A stretch of 64,000 nt of DNA from Cellvibrionaceae bacterium (GCA_021151825.1 JAGKWQ010000002.1:280377-344376); one strand, 5' to 3'. Positions 9,741 to 19,382 are shown, counted from the stretch's first letter. Notes: generated from the sequence alone by a model not told the origin. Translations and numbers: made by a program.

Positions 9741-9791
9741 TTGAAGCCTGAACGATGATCCCAAACAAAGGCCTCGTTGATACGCTGATTA

Positions 9792-10337
9792 CTATTTCAA
9801 ACTATCAAATACCGGTTTAATAGTGGAATTCCAGTTTTTCTCATTTACATCGCCGATATGCTTGTAACGAATAACGCCCGCCTTATCGACTACGTAAGTT
9901 TCAGGAGCCCCGAAAACCCCCAGATTCAATCCCAGCCTGCCATCCGCATCCACCACACTAAACACATAAGGGTTATGTAATTCAGCCAACCACCGCTGTG
10001 CATCTTCATCATTATCTTTGTAATTGATACCGTAGATAGTTACACCTTGCGTCCTTAGCTTGTTAAGGAACTCATGTTCCTGCCGACACGTAACACACCA
10101 GGTTGCCCATACATTTACCAAACTAACTTTACCTTTAAATAATTCTGCATTTGCCGTCACCAAGCCTTCCGGATTCTCTGGCGCTGGCAACACCGGCAAC
10201 TCAAATACCGGCACAGGCTTGTTTAATAAAGCCGAAGGCATATCGTTTGGATTCAATGACAACCCTCGCCAAAATAGTACAGCGAGGATGGCAAAAATCA
10301 CCAACGGGATAAATAAAAACAATCGCTGTTTATTCAT
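9792..10337 (-). CDS. ccmG: Thiol:disulfide interchange protein CcmG/DsbE
   Basis: Periplasmic, membrane-tethered thioredoxin that keeps the cytochrome c maturation thiols reduced. An N-terminal membrane anchor (about 5-23) precedes a thioredoxin fold with active site WCVTC, where many relatives have WCPTC or WCVPC. The family acidic and GVP-like region is seen as NLGVFGAPETY. I chose the ATG at 10337 because it overlaps the ccmF stop by 8 nt and begins MNKQRLF; another start 4 codons upstream is possible. Last gene of the first ccm block. Confidence 0.94.
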   Translation of the reverse strand: MNKQRLFLFIPLVIFAILAVLFWRGLSLNPNDMPSALLNKPVPVFELPVLPAPENPEGLVTANAELFKGKVSLVNVWATWCVTCRQEHEFLNKLRTQGVTIYGINYKDNDEDAQRWLAELHNPYVFSVVDADGRLGLNLGVFGAPETYVVDKAGVIRYKHIGDVNEKNWNSTIKPVFDSLK

Positions 10338-12333
10338 TGGCAAGAGCACCTGTAGCAGTAACTGCGGACTGCTCTGTTTTTATGGCTTTACGATAGCGCT
10401 TATCGGCCGCCGCGAGTACAGCACCAAAAGCCATCATTAATGCACCCAACCAGATCCAACGTACAAATGGTTTTAAATGAACGCGCATCGCCCAAGCTGT
10501 GTCGGTAAGTGGCTCACCCATTGCGACATAAAGATCGCGAAAAAACCCAACATCCAGGGCAACCTCTGTCATGGTGTTGCCCGACGCTAGATACCGGCGT
10601 TTTTGCGGTTTCATTTCACGCAAGAATTTTCCATCTTGCATCACTTTAATGACCGCTTGTTCAGCCTGATAGTTGGGCCCATCAATATGCTCAAGCTTTT
10701 CCAACACAAATTCATAATCAACCACTTCTACATGCTGCCCTACTTCCATGCGAATATCGCGTTGCTCAGTGTAGATACTAGTGAGGCCGATACCCGCTAC
10801 AGTCACTGCGATACCGGCATGCGCAACAGCCATAGCGTAGTAGCTCAAGCTTAATTTTTTCAGGCCTGCCAGAATATTTTCTGCATTACGCAGGCGATAC
10901 AACAGGTCAGCAATCAGCCCGATAAAAATCCAGCTTGCGATAAATACTGCTAACGCGGCCAGGATTTCATATTTATCACGATAGAAAAATGGAAATGCCA
11001 AACCAATAACCAAACTAATTACCCAAGGCTTCCACAAAATTTGTAGCATTTGTTTGCCGGAAGTGCGCTTCCAATTGGCAAGTGGTCCAAATGCCATCAA
11101 TAAACACAGTAACCCCATCAACGGCAAAAAGAACAAATTAAAGTAAGGAGGGCCTACCGAAATTTTTCCAAGACCTAAGGCGTCTGCAATCAACGGATAC
11201 AAGGTACCTAGCAATACCATGATCATAATAACGGTGAGCAAAATATTATTACCAAGCAATAAAGTTTCACGGGAAAGCCAACCAAAACCCGTCGAGCCTT
11301 TCACCACCGGAGCACGCAAGGCATACAATGTTAGCGATGCGCCGACGACAACGAGCAGAAACCCTAATACGAAAACACCGCGCTCAGGATCATTAGCGAA
11401 GGCATGCACAGAAGTTAAAACACCGGAACGAACAAGGAAGGTTCCCAATAAACTTAATGAGAAGGTAAAAATTGCCAGCAAGATGGTCCAGCTTTTAAAA
11501 AGACTACGCTTTTCAGTAACCGCCAGCGAGTGAATTAATGCAGTACCAATTAACCAGGGCAAGAATGACGCGTTCTCTACCGGATCCCAGAACCACCAAC
11601 CGCCCCAACCCAATTCGTAATAAGCCCACCAACTTCCGAGTGCTATACCAACAGATAAAAAACCCCACGCCATAGTTGCCCAGGGGCGAGACCAACGCGC
11701 CCAGGCGCTATCTAGACGACCAGTTAAGAGCGCGGCAATCGCAAACGCGAAGCTCACACTGAATCCAACGTAGCCCATGTATAAAACCGGAGGGTGGATA
11801 ATTAACCCGATATCTTGCAGGAGCGGGTTTAAATCACTACCGTCTTGTGGCGGAATTGGCAAAATGCGATCAAAGGGATTTGAAGTTAATAAAATAAATA
11901 ATAAAAATCCAACAGCAACAAAACCGAGAATCGAAAGCACGCGCGCCTGCATATCCAGCGGCAAAGACCGGCTGAAAATAGCCACAGCAAATGTCCAACC
12001 GGAGAGCATTAGAATCCAAAGCAATAGTGAACCTTCATGCCCTCCCCAGACTGCGCTGATTTTGTAATAAACCGGCAGCAACGAGTTGGAATTGGAAGCA
12101 ACATATTGCACAGAGAAGTCGTCATGGATAAACGAATAAACCAAACAGAAAAAAGAGAATGCAACAAAGATAAAAAATCCGACCGCCAATAAACGAGCGG
12201 ATTGCATTAAAACAGTACTACCGAGATAGGTTCCACTTAACGGTAAAACAAATAACGCAACGCTTAAACAGAGCGACAGAATTAACGCGAACTGTCCAAG
12301 CTCCGGGGCCAGTTGGACAAAATCAAACGTCAT
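10330..12333 (-). CDS. ccmF: Haem lyase subunit CcmF
   Basis: Large polytopic inner-membrane protein that takes haem from holo-CcmE and attaches it to apocytochrome c. It shows the WWD haem-binding signature (GWGGWWFWDPVENAS) near residues 230-245, many membrane helices, conserved histidines in periplasmic loops and a large C-terminal periplasmic loop before the final helix. The 667 aa length is typical. It overlaps both ccmE and ccmG by about 10 bp, showing a tightly packed operon. Confidence 0.97.
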   Translation of the reverse strand: MTFDFVQLAPELGQFALILSLCLSVALFVLPLSGTYLGSTVLMQSARLLAVGFFIFVAFSFFCLVYSFIHDDFSVQYVASNSNSLLPVYYKISAVWGGHEGSLLLWILMLSGWTFAVAIFSRSLPLDMQARVLSILGFVAVGFLLFILLTSNPFDRILPIPPQDGSDLNPLLQDIGLIIHPPVLYMGYVGFSVSFAFAIAALLTGRLDSAWARWSRPWATMAWGFLSVGIALGSWWAYYELGWGGWWFWDPVENASFLPWLIGTALIHSLAVTEKRSLFKSWTILLAIFTFSLSLLGTFLVRSGVLTSVHAFANDPERGVFVLGFLLVVVGASLTLYALRAPVVKGSTGFGWLSRETLLLGNNILLTVIMIMVLLGTLYPLIADALGLGKISVGPPYFNLFFLPLMGLLCLLMAFGPLANWKRTSGKQMLQILWKPWVISLVIGLAFPFFYRDKYEILAALAVFIASWIFIGLIADLLYRLRNAENILAGLKKLSLSYYAMAVAHAGIAVTVAGIGLTSIYTEQRDIRMEVGQHVEVVDYEFVLEKLEHIDGPNYQAEQAVIKVMQDGKFLREMKPQKRRYLASGNTMTEVALDVGFFRDLYVAMGEPLTDTAWAMRVHLKPFVRWIWLGALMMAFGAVLAAADKRYRKAIKTEQSAVTATGALANE

Positions 12334-12787
12334 ACTTCAGGCCCTCGCACGTTTTTTGATGCTCACCTTTGTCTTTCATCGCTTCAGCCACCTCAGGGGG
12401 CGTGTAATTTTCATCGTGTTTAGCAAGCACTTCACTGGCATTAATTTCGCCAGACTCAGTGACTATGCCATTGATCACTGCCGCTTCGCCCTCGGCAAAT
12501 AAATCCGGCAAGATGCCATTGAAGTTCACTTTGACATCAGCGATACCATCGGTAATCAAAAAGTGAATTTCCAATGATGTATCCGAGCGTTGGATACTGC
12601 CCGGCTTCACACATCCACCGGCACGGATGCGAGTATTGTGCGGAACATCACCTGAGGCAATTTTGCTCGGCGGATAAAAAAGGTTGATATTTTCACGCAA
12701 CGCATAGGCCATCAACCCAACAGCAATGCTGGAAAATACCACAATAAAAATCACGATCATTAAACGTTGTTTGCGAACCGGATGCAT
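12323..12787 (-). CDS. ccmE: Haem chaperone CcmE
   Basis: Periplasmic OB-fold chaperone that binds haem covalently before passing it to CcmF. The signal anchor is at residues about 8-29. The haem-binding histidine is H124 in the motif KHDENYTPPEV, with partner Y128. The 154 aa length is normal. An unusual cysteine lies in RAGGCVKPGS, where hydrophobic residues are common. It sits 31 bp after ccmD and overlaps ccmF. Confidence 0.95.
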   Translation of the reverse strand: MHPVRKQRLMIVIFIVVFSSIAVGLMAYALRENINLFYPPSKIASGDVPHNTRIRAGGCVKPGSIQRSDTSLEIHFLITDGIADVKVNFNGILPDLFAEGEAAVINGIVTESGEINASEVLAKHDENYTPPEVAEAMKDKGEHQKTCEGLKYDV

Positions 12788-12818
12788 GGTTTTGAATCTC
12801 TATAAACGAATCGAATAA

Positions 12819-13025
12819 TTACTCAACACCCTGTCCGTCGGGATTGCTCTGAGCCAACTTTTGCAGTTTTTGTTGTTGCTTGAAAAACGCCTTTTTTTGC
12901 AACACAGGACTCACAAGGAGATAAATCAAGGCAACAAAAGTAATGCCGTAAGCAGCCCACACATAAGGACCATGATTATTCATGGCAATAAAATCGGCAA
13001 AGCTTTCAAATTGGAACTTCATCAT
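12819..13025 (-). CDS. ccmD: Haem exporter accessory protein CcmD
   Basis: Small one-helix membrane protein that helps release holo-CcmE from CcmABC. The 68-aa product has a helix at about 20-42 preceded by the typical NNHGPYVWAAYG stretch, and a basic coiled tail. I chose the ATG at 13025, with the next codon also ATG, because AAGG lies 5-8 nt upstream and this start falls just after the ccmC stop. Longer upstream starts would overlap ccmC. Confidence 0.9.
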   Translation of the reverse strand: MMKFQFESFADFIAMNNHGPYVWAAYGITFVALIYLLVSPVLQKKAFFKQQQKLQKLAQSNPDGQGVE

Positions 13026-13032
13026 CAGCACC

Positions 13033-13776
13033 TTATTTGCTATTAGCAACCAGATCATTTACCCATTGGGTACGGCTTTCACGGCGCAAAATTTCTACGC
13101 GGGTGTAGAGCAACAACACTAACGCATAAAAACAGTAAAACCCGATAACCATAATCAAAAGTGGATAAAGCATTGAAGGATCAATCGTGGATTTGCCGGT
13201 AAATTTAATGGTTGCTGGCTGATGAAGGGTATTCCACCAATCTACTGATTTATAAATGATAGGGATGTTTACCATTCCTACCAATGCCAATACTGCGCTG
13301 GCTTTATCGGCGGTGTCGCGCTGTTGATAAGCTTGCTGCAAAGCGATCATACCGAGGTATAGGAAAAATAAAATCAACATAGACGTGATTCGCGCATCCC
13401 ATTCCCACCAGGTTCCCCAAGTAGGTTTTCCCCAAATAGAACCAGTCACCAAAGAAATAAACGTAAGCAAAACCCCAATGGGTGCAGCAGATTTCATCAC
13501 CATAAACGGTAACTTCATTTTCCAGATCAGCCCCACGGCTCCGGAAATCGCCATGATGTAATAACCTGCAAGGGCAAGGAAAGCAGCAGGAACATGAATA
13601 TAAATAATGCGATAGCTATTACCTTGTTTGTAATCAGCCGGTGCAAACGCCAGCCCCCACACAGCACCAGTAACAACCAATGCGATACTGATTACTGCCA
13701 ACCAGGGCAGCCAGGGATTGGTTTTTTCGTAAAACCAACGGGGAGAGCCCAAACGATGAAACCATTGCCATGCCAT
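13033..13776 (-). CDS. ccmC: Haem-handling membrane protein CcmC
   Basis: Inner-membrane protein that presents haem to CcmE. Six membrane helices are evident, with the WWD signature WGTWWEWDARITS near residues 115-127 and flanking periplasmic histidines (the first in YIHVPAAF). 247 aa is the standard length. It lies between ccmB (41 bp) and ccmD. Confidence 0.96.
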   Translation of the reverse strand: MAWQWFHRLGSPRWFYEKTNPWLPWLAVISIALVVTGAVWGLAFAPADYKQGNSYRIIYIHVPAAFLALAGYYIMAISGAVGLIWKMKLPFMVMKSAAPIGVLLTFISLVTGSIWGKPTWGTWWEWDARITSMLILFFLYLGMIALQQAYQQRDTADKASAVLALVGMVNIPIIYKSVDWWNTLHQPATIKFTGKSTIDPSMLYPLLIMVIGFYCFYALVLLLYTRVEILRRESRTQWVNDLVANSK

Positions 13777-13817
13777 AGTTGCCTGCCTTAAATAAATATC
13801 GTCGTCGTTATTATGTT

Positions 13818-14510
13818 TTAACCATTACTGCTGATTTTCAGTGCGCCTAATGCTGCAATTGGTGCAAGTACAATTGCAAGTGCCAGAAAAGCGCCCAATA
13901 CTGCCAGTTGCATGCCAATCGCCCCGCCTTGAATGGCGGTTTGTACTGCACTTGCACCAAAAATTAAAACCGGAATATACAAAGGCATCACAATCAGTGA
14001 GAGCAGTAAACCACCTTTGCGCAAGGATACCGTAAGTGCGGCACCAACGGCGCCAATCAAACTCATGGATGCCGTTCCTAATGCAAGTGAAAATAATAAA
14101 GGCAAAAAACCTTCCGCTGGTAAATGCAACATCAACCCCAGCAGCGGCGCCATGAGCGTAACCGGGAAACCGGATACTAGCCAATGCACCAGAATCTTGG
14201 CCATTACTGTGAAATAGAGCGACTGCGGGCTGATAAGCATTTGCTCCAGTGAGCCATCGTCGAAATCGCTACGAAACAAACCATCAAGCGATAATAGTGT
14301 TGCCAATAACGCCATCACCCAGACGATACCGGGCGCCAATAACACTAACACAGACTTTTCAGGGCTGACGCCAAGAGGGATCAATGTCACCGCAATTAAA
14401 AAGAATACCAACGGGTTGGCCAATTCCGCCTTGTGCCGCGCGGCAACCAACAAATCACGACGAAAACTGGCAAGGAAGCCACCTAATAACGAGGAAGGTT
14501 GATTAGCCAT
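13818..14510 (-). CDS. ccmB: Haem exporter membrane subunit CcmB
   Basis: Membrane subunit of the CcmAB ATPase that frees holo-CcmE from CcmC. The 230-aa product has six hydrophobic segments and the family stretch LDGLFRSDFDDGSLEQ near residue 70. It overlaps the end of ccmA by 8 bp. Confidence 0.95.
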   Translation of the reverse strand: MANQPSSLLGGFLASFRRDLLVAARHKAELANPLVFFLIAVTLIPLGVSPEKSVLVLLAPGIVWVMALLATLLSLDGLFRSDFDDGSLEQMLISPQSLYFTVMAKILVHWLVSGFPVTLMAPLLGLMLHLPAEGFLPLLFSLALGTASMSLIGAVGAALTVSLRKGGLLLSLIVMPLYIPVLIFGASAVQTAIQGGAIGMQLAVLGAFLALAIVLAPIAALGALKISSNG

Positions 14511-15237
14511 GCGCTGCCCCCTTCCCTTCAGCTACATCTGTAGCACTGGTTTGCGCGCTCTTCTGACCATGAGATTCTGCTTTTGTTTGGCTAGTGTTGG
14601 ATGAACCAGATCGATAGTCTTGCAAGTTCACCACACGCAGCTGGGGCAAGGTCAAATCCTGGTGAGAAGTCAGAATTACTATTCCTCCTTGCGCAGACTG
14701 GCGCGCAATCAAGGCTTCCAATTGGCTTACGCCTAGTTTATCGATAGCGGTAAAAGGTTCATCGAGAATCCAGATTCTCGCTTCCGCCAAATGCAGGCGC
14801 GCCAATGCTACCCGCCGCAACTGGCCCGCAGATAACTGGTAACAGGGAGTATCTTCATAACCATAAAGACCGACCGCAGCCAACGCTTCATCAATACTGA
14901 TACGGCCACCGGCCTGCGCCAGATACCAGGCAAGGTTTTCAGAGGGCGTCAGTGATTTTTTGATGCCGGGAAGATGACCAAGATAAAGCCGGTCACGGGA
15001 GAAGTCCCAATTCACATCAGGCAACGGCTGGCCAGCGTAAAAAATTTGCCCGTGATAATCACTGCTAATTCCGGCTAATGCGCGCAGCAATGTAGTCTTA
15101 CCCGCACCGTTGGGGCCACCGATTTGTACAACATCCCCCGCAGCAAGCTGCAAGTTCAATCCCGAAAATAACAAACGCTCATCCCGCTCACAGCCAAGAT
15201 CTCGCAATTCAAGCAATGGGATTGGGGATGAACTCAT
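14503..15237 (-). CDS. ccmA: Haem exporter ATPase CcmA
   Basis: ABC ATPase of the CcmABCD complex that powers release of haem-loaded CcmE. Walker A is GPNGAGKTT (about 40-48), the signature is LSAGQLRRVALARL (about 135-148) and Walker B is IWILDEPFTAID. A C-terminal tail of about 35 residues rich in Ser, Thr and Gln extends past the usual end (about 205-210). First gene of the operon; the promoter must lie in 15238-15464, shared with the divergent FliK-like gene. Confidence 0.95.
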   Translation of the reverse strand: MSSSPIPLLELRDLGCERDERLLFSGLNLQLAAGDVVQIGGPNGAGKTTLLRALAGISSDYHGQIFYAGQPLPDVNWDFSRDRLYLGHLPGIKKSLTPSENLAWYLAQAGGRISIDEALAAVGLYGYEDTPCYQLSAGQLRRVALARLHLAEARIWILDEPFTAIDKLGVSQLEALIARQSAQGGIVILTSHQDLTLPQLRVVNLQDYRSGSSNTSQTKAESHGQKSAQTSATDVAEGKGAAHG

Positions 15238-15464
15238 AGTTATTATGGGCCTATCAATACAGAGACAACACGAACGACTCAGGGTAATTGAAGCATGGCA
15301 GCGCTCTATATACAGAAATCAGATTGGCAGCCGCTATACTTTGTAAACTTGGTTATGACTAGCACGGTTGGGGCGATTATAGCGACCTAACTGCAAGCAA
15401 CGCATCCCAATTTACGATTTTCATCACACTCCGGCGATTAAAACGGGCATTAGAGAGCAAGGCT

Positions 15465-17306
15465 ATGGATCTTGGTTCCATTAATGAAAAGCTGTTGCAT
15501 AACCTACAGCGAACACAGATTGAGCAAGTTGCCCTGATCAGCAAATCGCTGGGCCTGAAAATTGGTAGCCAGTTTTTAGCCCAGGCAGAAAAAGTTACTC
15601 AAGCTACACCCACCGAGCGTGCGGAGATTATTAAATCGATTGATGCAACCCTTGCGCAACTGAATAAAAATTCGGCAGCCCCGGCAACTAAAGCGCTAAT
15701 CAATCAACTCACACAACAAAAACAGCTTTTACAAGACCCGACATTAAAACTGGTTAATTTAAATGTAAACCCAACCTTATTAACCGGAACAACAACAACC
15801 GCTAACACCAACGTACAAAATACTGCGCTGCAAAATCTGCTGACGTACACCAACCAACCCGTTCAAACCGGGCAGACGTTATTATTACAATTGACAGATA
15901 ATGCACGCCTGCAAATTTTGCAGCCCTTGAGCAAAACCCAGGTAGAAACACTGGTTCAGTTATTAAAAACACAGGGAGTTAATTTAACGCTTCCCGAAGA
16001 TGTTCCTGATCAAACATCCAATTCACCAAAACTTCAACCAATCAGCCGGGAACTCGCCGTCCAAATTGCAAAAATTGATGTTAGTAAATTACTGGCCGAA
16101 CATACCATTAACAATCAATCAAAAGCAGCACTAACGGCAACTGAAAATGTTCGCACTGCCATTAGTGAAAGCCTGCGTAATTTGCTACCTAAAAAAGATT
16201 CCGGTCAGGATTTATTAACCAACCTGCCTAAAGTCGCTCAATTTATTCAACAATTGCCATTGGCACAACGTAAAGAATGGCTGCCAAATCAAATTCAGGA
16301 TGCGTTAAAAACGTTAGCCAATCATGTTCGCGTTAGCGACCAACTCAGCAATCCCAAAATGCTGGCAATGACGCTTAACAACAATGGCCAGAGCTTTGAA
16401 AATAAACTCGCACAAACATTACAGCCACCATCAACTACAGCGCCAGCCAATACACGAGAAAACACCTCCCCCTCGAAAAACACAGCGAATATCATTAACA
16501 ATACAGTCAGTCCAGTGAGTCAATTACTGGGCAATAGCAAATCAGTATCGGCAAAGCTACAGAACATGAATGTGCAGCAAGCGATAGCCCAACCGACAAA
16601 TATCGACAAACTGGTCGCACAAGATTTGAAAGGCGCATTACTGGGACTATTGCATCAGCTGGATACGGAAATTACCACATCAACACCAGGAGCATTAACG
16701 CAAACTGACTCAAGTAAAGGCGCGTTAATAAATGCCCTACCCCAATTTCTGGGATTGTTAATGAACAAACAGCAAGGAGAATTGAATCAAAAACAATTGC
16801 GTACGCAATTGGTCATGTTGATGCATCAATATACGTTGGGGAGTCTGGCAAAAATCCAGCTACAACAAATACACACCGTTAACCAGCAACTTAGTCAAGC
16901 TGATGTGACCCAACCGAATCAATCCTGGCAATTTGAAATTCCAGTACGACATGGACAAGAAGTTCATCCATTACACATCCATATGGAACAACAATGGATT
17001 GAAGAACAACAAGAAGATAATGCCCAAAAAAGCGCTCGCGCTCGTCAATGGAGTGTAATGCTGAATTTTGACCTGCCAGTTGTTGGAAAATTTTATGCCC
17101 AACTGGGTCTATTGGGTAATAACCTCAATGCAAAATTCTGGGCTGAAAATGAAAACACATTGACAGAAGCCAAACAGAAAATCGACTCACTCACACAATT
17201 ACTGGAACAAGAAGGTATTCGCGTCACCCACATGCAATGCATTCCCGGCTTACCGCCCAAACCCAAAATGCTGCTCGCTTATTCGCTGGTGGATGTAAAA
17301 ACCTGA
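15465..17306 (+). CDS. FliK-family flagellar hook-length control-like protein
   Basis: The 613-aa product has a long low-complexity, Gln/Asn/Thr-rich N-terminal two-thirds and a C-terminal FliK-type domain (about 480-605), including the PVRHGQEVHPLHIHM and LGLLGNNLNAKFWAE stretches. Family role: a ruler that is exported and switches the flagellar export gate from hook to filament substrates. The next gene encodes an FlhB-like C-terminal domain, which fits such a partner. No other flagellar gene is nearby, so this may be a second, non-canonical FliK. The start is the ATG at 15465, with AGAGAGCAAGGCT upstream. Confidence 0.82.
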   Translation: MDLGSINEKLLHNLQRTQIEQVALISKSLGLKIGSQFLAQAEKVTQATPTERAEIIKSIDATLAQLNKNSAAPATKALINQLTQQKQLLQDPTLKLVNLNVNPTLLTGTTTTANTNVQNTALQNLLTYTNQPVQTGQTLLLQLTDNARLQILQPLSKTQVETLVQLLKTQGVNLTLPEDVPDQTSNSPKLQPISRELAVQIAKIDVSKLLAEHTINNQSKAALTATENVRTAISESLRNLLPKKDSGQDLLTNLPKVAQFIQQLPLAQRKEWLPNQIQDALKTLANHVRVSDQLSNPKMLAMTLNNNGQSFENKLAQTLQPPSTTAPANTRENTSPSKNTANIINNTVSPVSQLLGNSKSVSAKLQNMNVQQAIAQPTNIDKLVAQDLKGALLGLLHQLDTEITTSTPGALTQTDSSKGALINALPQFLGLLMNKQQGELNQKQLRTQLVMLMHQYTLGSLAKIQLQQIHTVNQQLSQADVTQPNQSWQFEIPVRHGQEVHPLHIHMEQQWIEEQQEDNAQKSARARQWSVMLNFDLPVVGKFYAQLGLLGNNLNAKFWAENENTLTEAKQKIDSLTQLLEQEGIRVTHMQCIPGLPPKPKMLLAYSLVDVKT

Positions 17307-17313
17307 GGCCATC

Positions 17314-17619
17314 ATGACCAATAACTACTCATCATCACAATTACAAAAAGCTGTTGCACTTTACTACGATGGCAAAAATGCACCTCATATCAGTGCCAAA
17401 GGAACCGGAGTGGTCGCAGAGCAAATTATGGAAATTGCCCGCGAACACCGCGTTCCCCTTTGCGACAATCCCGGCTTGGTAGATTTACTCGTGACCCTTG
17501 AATTAGGCGATGAAATTCCCGAAAACCTCTATATTGCCGTAGCTTATATCATCGCTTTCGCTTACCAGTTGGAAGGCAAAACCCCGGAAAGCGATAAATC
17601 TCACTCCGGTTTTCGTTAA
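17314..17619 (+). CDS. Stand-alone FlhB C-terminal-domain protein (EscU/YscU/HrcU-like)
   Basis: A 101-aa soluble protein matching only the cytoplasmic domain of the FlhB export-switch family (KAVALYYDG, APHISAKG, AREHRVPLCDNPGL, LGDEIPENLY). The membrane half is absent. The self-cleaving NPTH loop of full-length FlhB is replaced by a sequence without that motif (NAPHI), so autocleavage is not expected. Such FlhB2 proteins occur beside fliK-like genes in several proteobacteria. It starts 7 bp after the FliK-like gene. Confidence 0.85.
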   Translation: MTNNYSSSQLQKAVALYYDGKNAPHISAKGTGVVAEQIMEIAREHRVPLCDNPGLVDLLVTLELGDEIPENLYIAVAYIIAFAYQLEGKTPESDKSHSGFR

Positions 17620-17638
17620 TCACCCACAGAAAATTACA

Positions 17639-17662
17639 AAAAACAACCGATGCGGTTAGTTT
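17639..17662 (+). terminator. Possible weak terminator after the flhB-like gene
   Basis: A short stem AACCG/CGGTT (17645-17657) with loop ATG is followed by AGTTTT, 25 bp past the stop. The stem is short, so this is tentative. Confidence 0.4.
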
Positions 17663-17749
17663 TCACCCTTCCCATTGGTATGTTTAAGTGAGATTATGGC
17701 GCCACTATTTTGACAAGCCCGTTTAAATAACAGCGTCCCATTAATAACA

Positions 17750-18565
17750 ATGTCTCATTTCATCTCTGCCGCAGAACTTCAAGCCCAATTAGGTAAAGTG
17801 GTTATTTTCGATTGCCGTTTTAATTTGGGTAATAAAACCCTCGGCCATGAACAATACCGTACTGGTCATATTCCCGGTGCTTACTATTTGGATCTGGAAA
17901 AAGATTTATCCTCCCCTGTATCAAAACACGGTGGGCGACATCCGTTACCGGATGTAGAAATATTTTCACAAAAAATGCGGGCATGTGGCGTACATCCACA
18001 TACCACTATCGTGGTTTATGATGATTCGCGTATGGCTTATGCAGCCAGAACATGGTGGCTGTTGCGTTATGTTGGCCACCAGCAAGTACTTATTCTGGAT
18101 GGTGGATTTAATGCATGGGTAAATAATGGCGGCGCACAAGACAGGCGTGAACCTGCTGTTAAAAATGGAACCTTCAAGGCCACAACTCAACCCGATTGGA
18201 CTGTTAATCGTGAAGCCATCCTGCAAAATAAAGATCATTTATTATTGATTGATTCACGCGAAGCAAAGCGTTACCGCGGTGAAGAAGAACCAATCGATCC
18301 AATCGCTGGCCATATCCCCGGGGCAATTAATTATTTGTGGCAAGATGCCACTACTGATCAGGGATTTATAAAACCTGTAGCAGAACAAGAGGCACGCTGG
18401 AAAGATTTGCCACAAGAAGAAAATCTGGCCGTGTATTGTGGTTCAGGTGTAACAGCGTGTGTGAATCTGTTATCGTTAGAAATGAGCGGTATTAATGCCA
18501 AACTGTACCCGGGCAGCTGGAGTGATTGGTGCTCGTATCAATTAGTGGATTCAAAGCCACAATAG
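17750..18565 (+). CDS. sseA: Sulfurtransferase, 3-mercaptopyruvate type (SseA-like)
   Basis: Two tandem rhodanese domains in 271 aa; the second carries the active-site loop CGSGVTA near residues 230-236. CGSGVTA is typical of 3-mercaptopyruvate sulfurtransferase, while thiosulfate rhodaneses usually have CRKGVT, so mercaptopyruvate is the likelier donor. The first domain has a non-catalytic loop with an aspartate (YDDSRMAYAAR). The ATG at 17750 has no clear ribosome site. Single-gene unit ended by a strong terminator. Confidence 0.88.
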   Translation: MSHFISAAELQAQLGKVVIFDCRFNLGNKTLGHEQYRTGHIPGAYYLDLEKDLSSPVSKHGGRHPLPDVEIFSQKMRACGVHPHTTIVVYDDSRMAYAARTWWLLRYVGHQQVLILDGGFNAWVNNGGAQDRREPAVKNGTFKATTQPDWTVNREAILQNKDHLLLIDSREAKRYRGEEEPIDPIAGHIPGAINYLWQDATTDQGFIKPVAEQEARWKDLPQEENLAVYCGSGVTACVNLLSLEMSGINAKLYPGSWSDWCSYQLVDSKPQ

Positions 18566-18589
18566 CCACAATTAATACATATTTACATA

Positions 18590-18618
18590 AAAAAACGGGC
18601 ACCTGAGTGCCCGTTTTT
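18590..18618. terminator. Bidirectional terminator
   Basis: A perfect 7-bp stem CGGGCAC/GTGCCCG with loop CTGA is flanked by A and T runs. It serves the sulfurtransferase (plus) and the hypothetical gene ending at 18624 (minus). Confidence 0.9.
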
Positions 18619-18623
18619 ATTTT

Positions 18624-19382
18624 TTAATTCATGTACTCATATTCAATACGCACATCCAATGGCGCCCCCTTATCATCATCCAGATTTGAACGACCAAGGA
18701 AACGCATTAAATATTTTCCGTTAGGATCATATGCGAGGTTAATAGGAGCAGAAAATAGTGAAGCAATTTTCTTGGCTGGTGTAATTTGAAAATAAATCCA
18801 CTCACGGCCATAGTCAGCATCGTAAACCGGTGATTCACTCGCCTTAATTTTGCGAATTTCCAGTTTGACTATACTCAAGCGATTAACTACAGCAAAGTCG
18901 TACTTCAAACGTTTGCCTGCAACCAACTTGTCCCAATTTAACTGGATATAAGAATCAAAACCAGCATCAATAACAATTTTTGCGTTATCCATAATTGTTT
19001 TCTGGTTTTGCTCACCGTGAATACCGTGAGTTAATACTAACCGGGCACCTTCAAATTGGGCAGAGGTATATTCTTTATCGCGCTGGTCTTCAAAATTAAA
19101 CATCGGTTGAAACGGCTCACCGCTGTACACCAATGTTTTTGAAGCAAAGGTTTTACCCTCGGGCGATACATAATCCACGCGCACAGATTTATTTTCATCA
19201 AGTCCGGTGTAAAGCTCGCGATACATAACCTGGTTATTATCAAGGCTGTATGCGGTACCGGCGGTTACATAATTATCCTGCGCACTAACACCTACAGATC
19301 CCAAACCTGCCAAAACAAATGCTAATAATTTGTAGCGAGATACCACCAGACTTTTAATGGAATTGAATCTTGTGCTGGACAT
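18624..19382 (-). CDS. Hypothetical exported protein
   Basis: I do not recognise the family. The ATG at 19382 has a good ribosome site (AGGAGG, 10 nt upstream); an upstream in-frame start at 19406 is less likely. The 252-aa product begins with a basic stretch, then a hydrophobic segment ending in GVSAQ, a plausible signal peptidase site. The mature part is polar and beta-rich with many Tyr and Lys and no visible catalytic motif. It ends at a shared terminator. Its promoter should lie in 19383-19587, separate from the photolyase gene upstream. Confidence 0.75.
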   Translation of the reverse strand: MSSTRFNSIKSLVVSRYKLLAFVLAGLGSVGVSAQDNYVTAGTAYSLDNNQVMYRELYTGLDENKSVRVDYVSPEGKTFASKTLVYSGEPFQPMFNFEDQRDKEYTSAQFEGARLVLTHGIHGEQNQKTIMDNAKIVIDAGFDSYIQLNWDKLVAGKRLKYDFAVVNRLSIVKLEIRKIKASESPVYDADYGREWIYFQITPAKKIASLFSAPINLAYDPNGKYLMRFLGRSNLDDDKGAPLDVRIEYEYMN

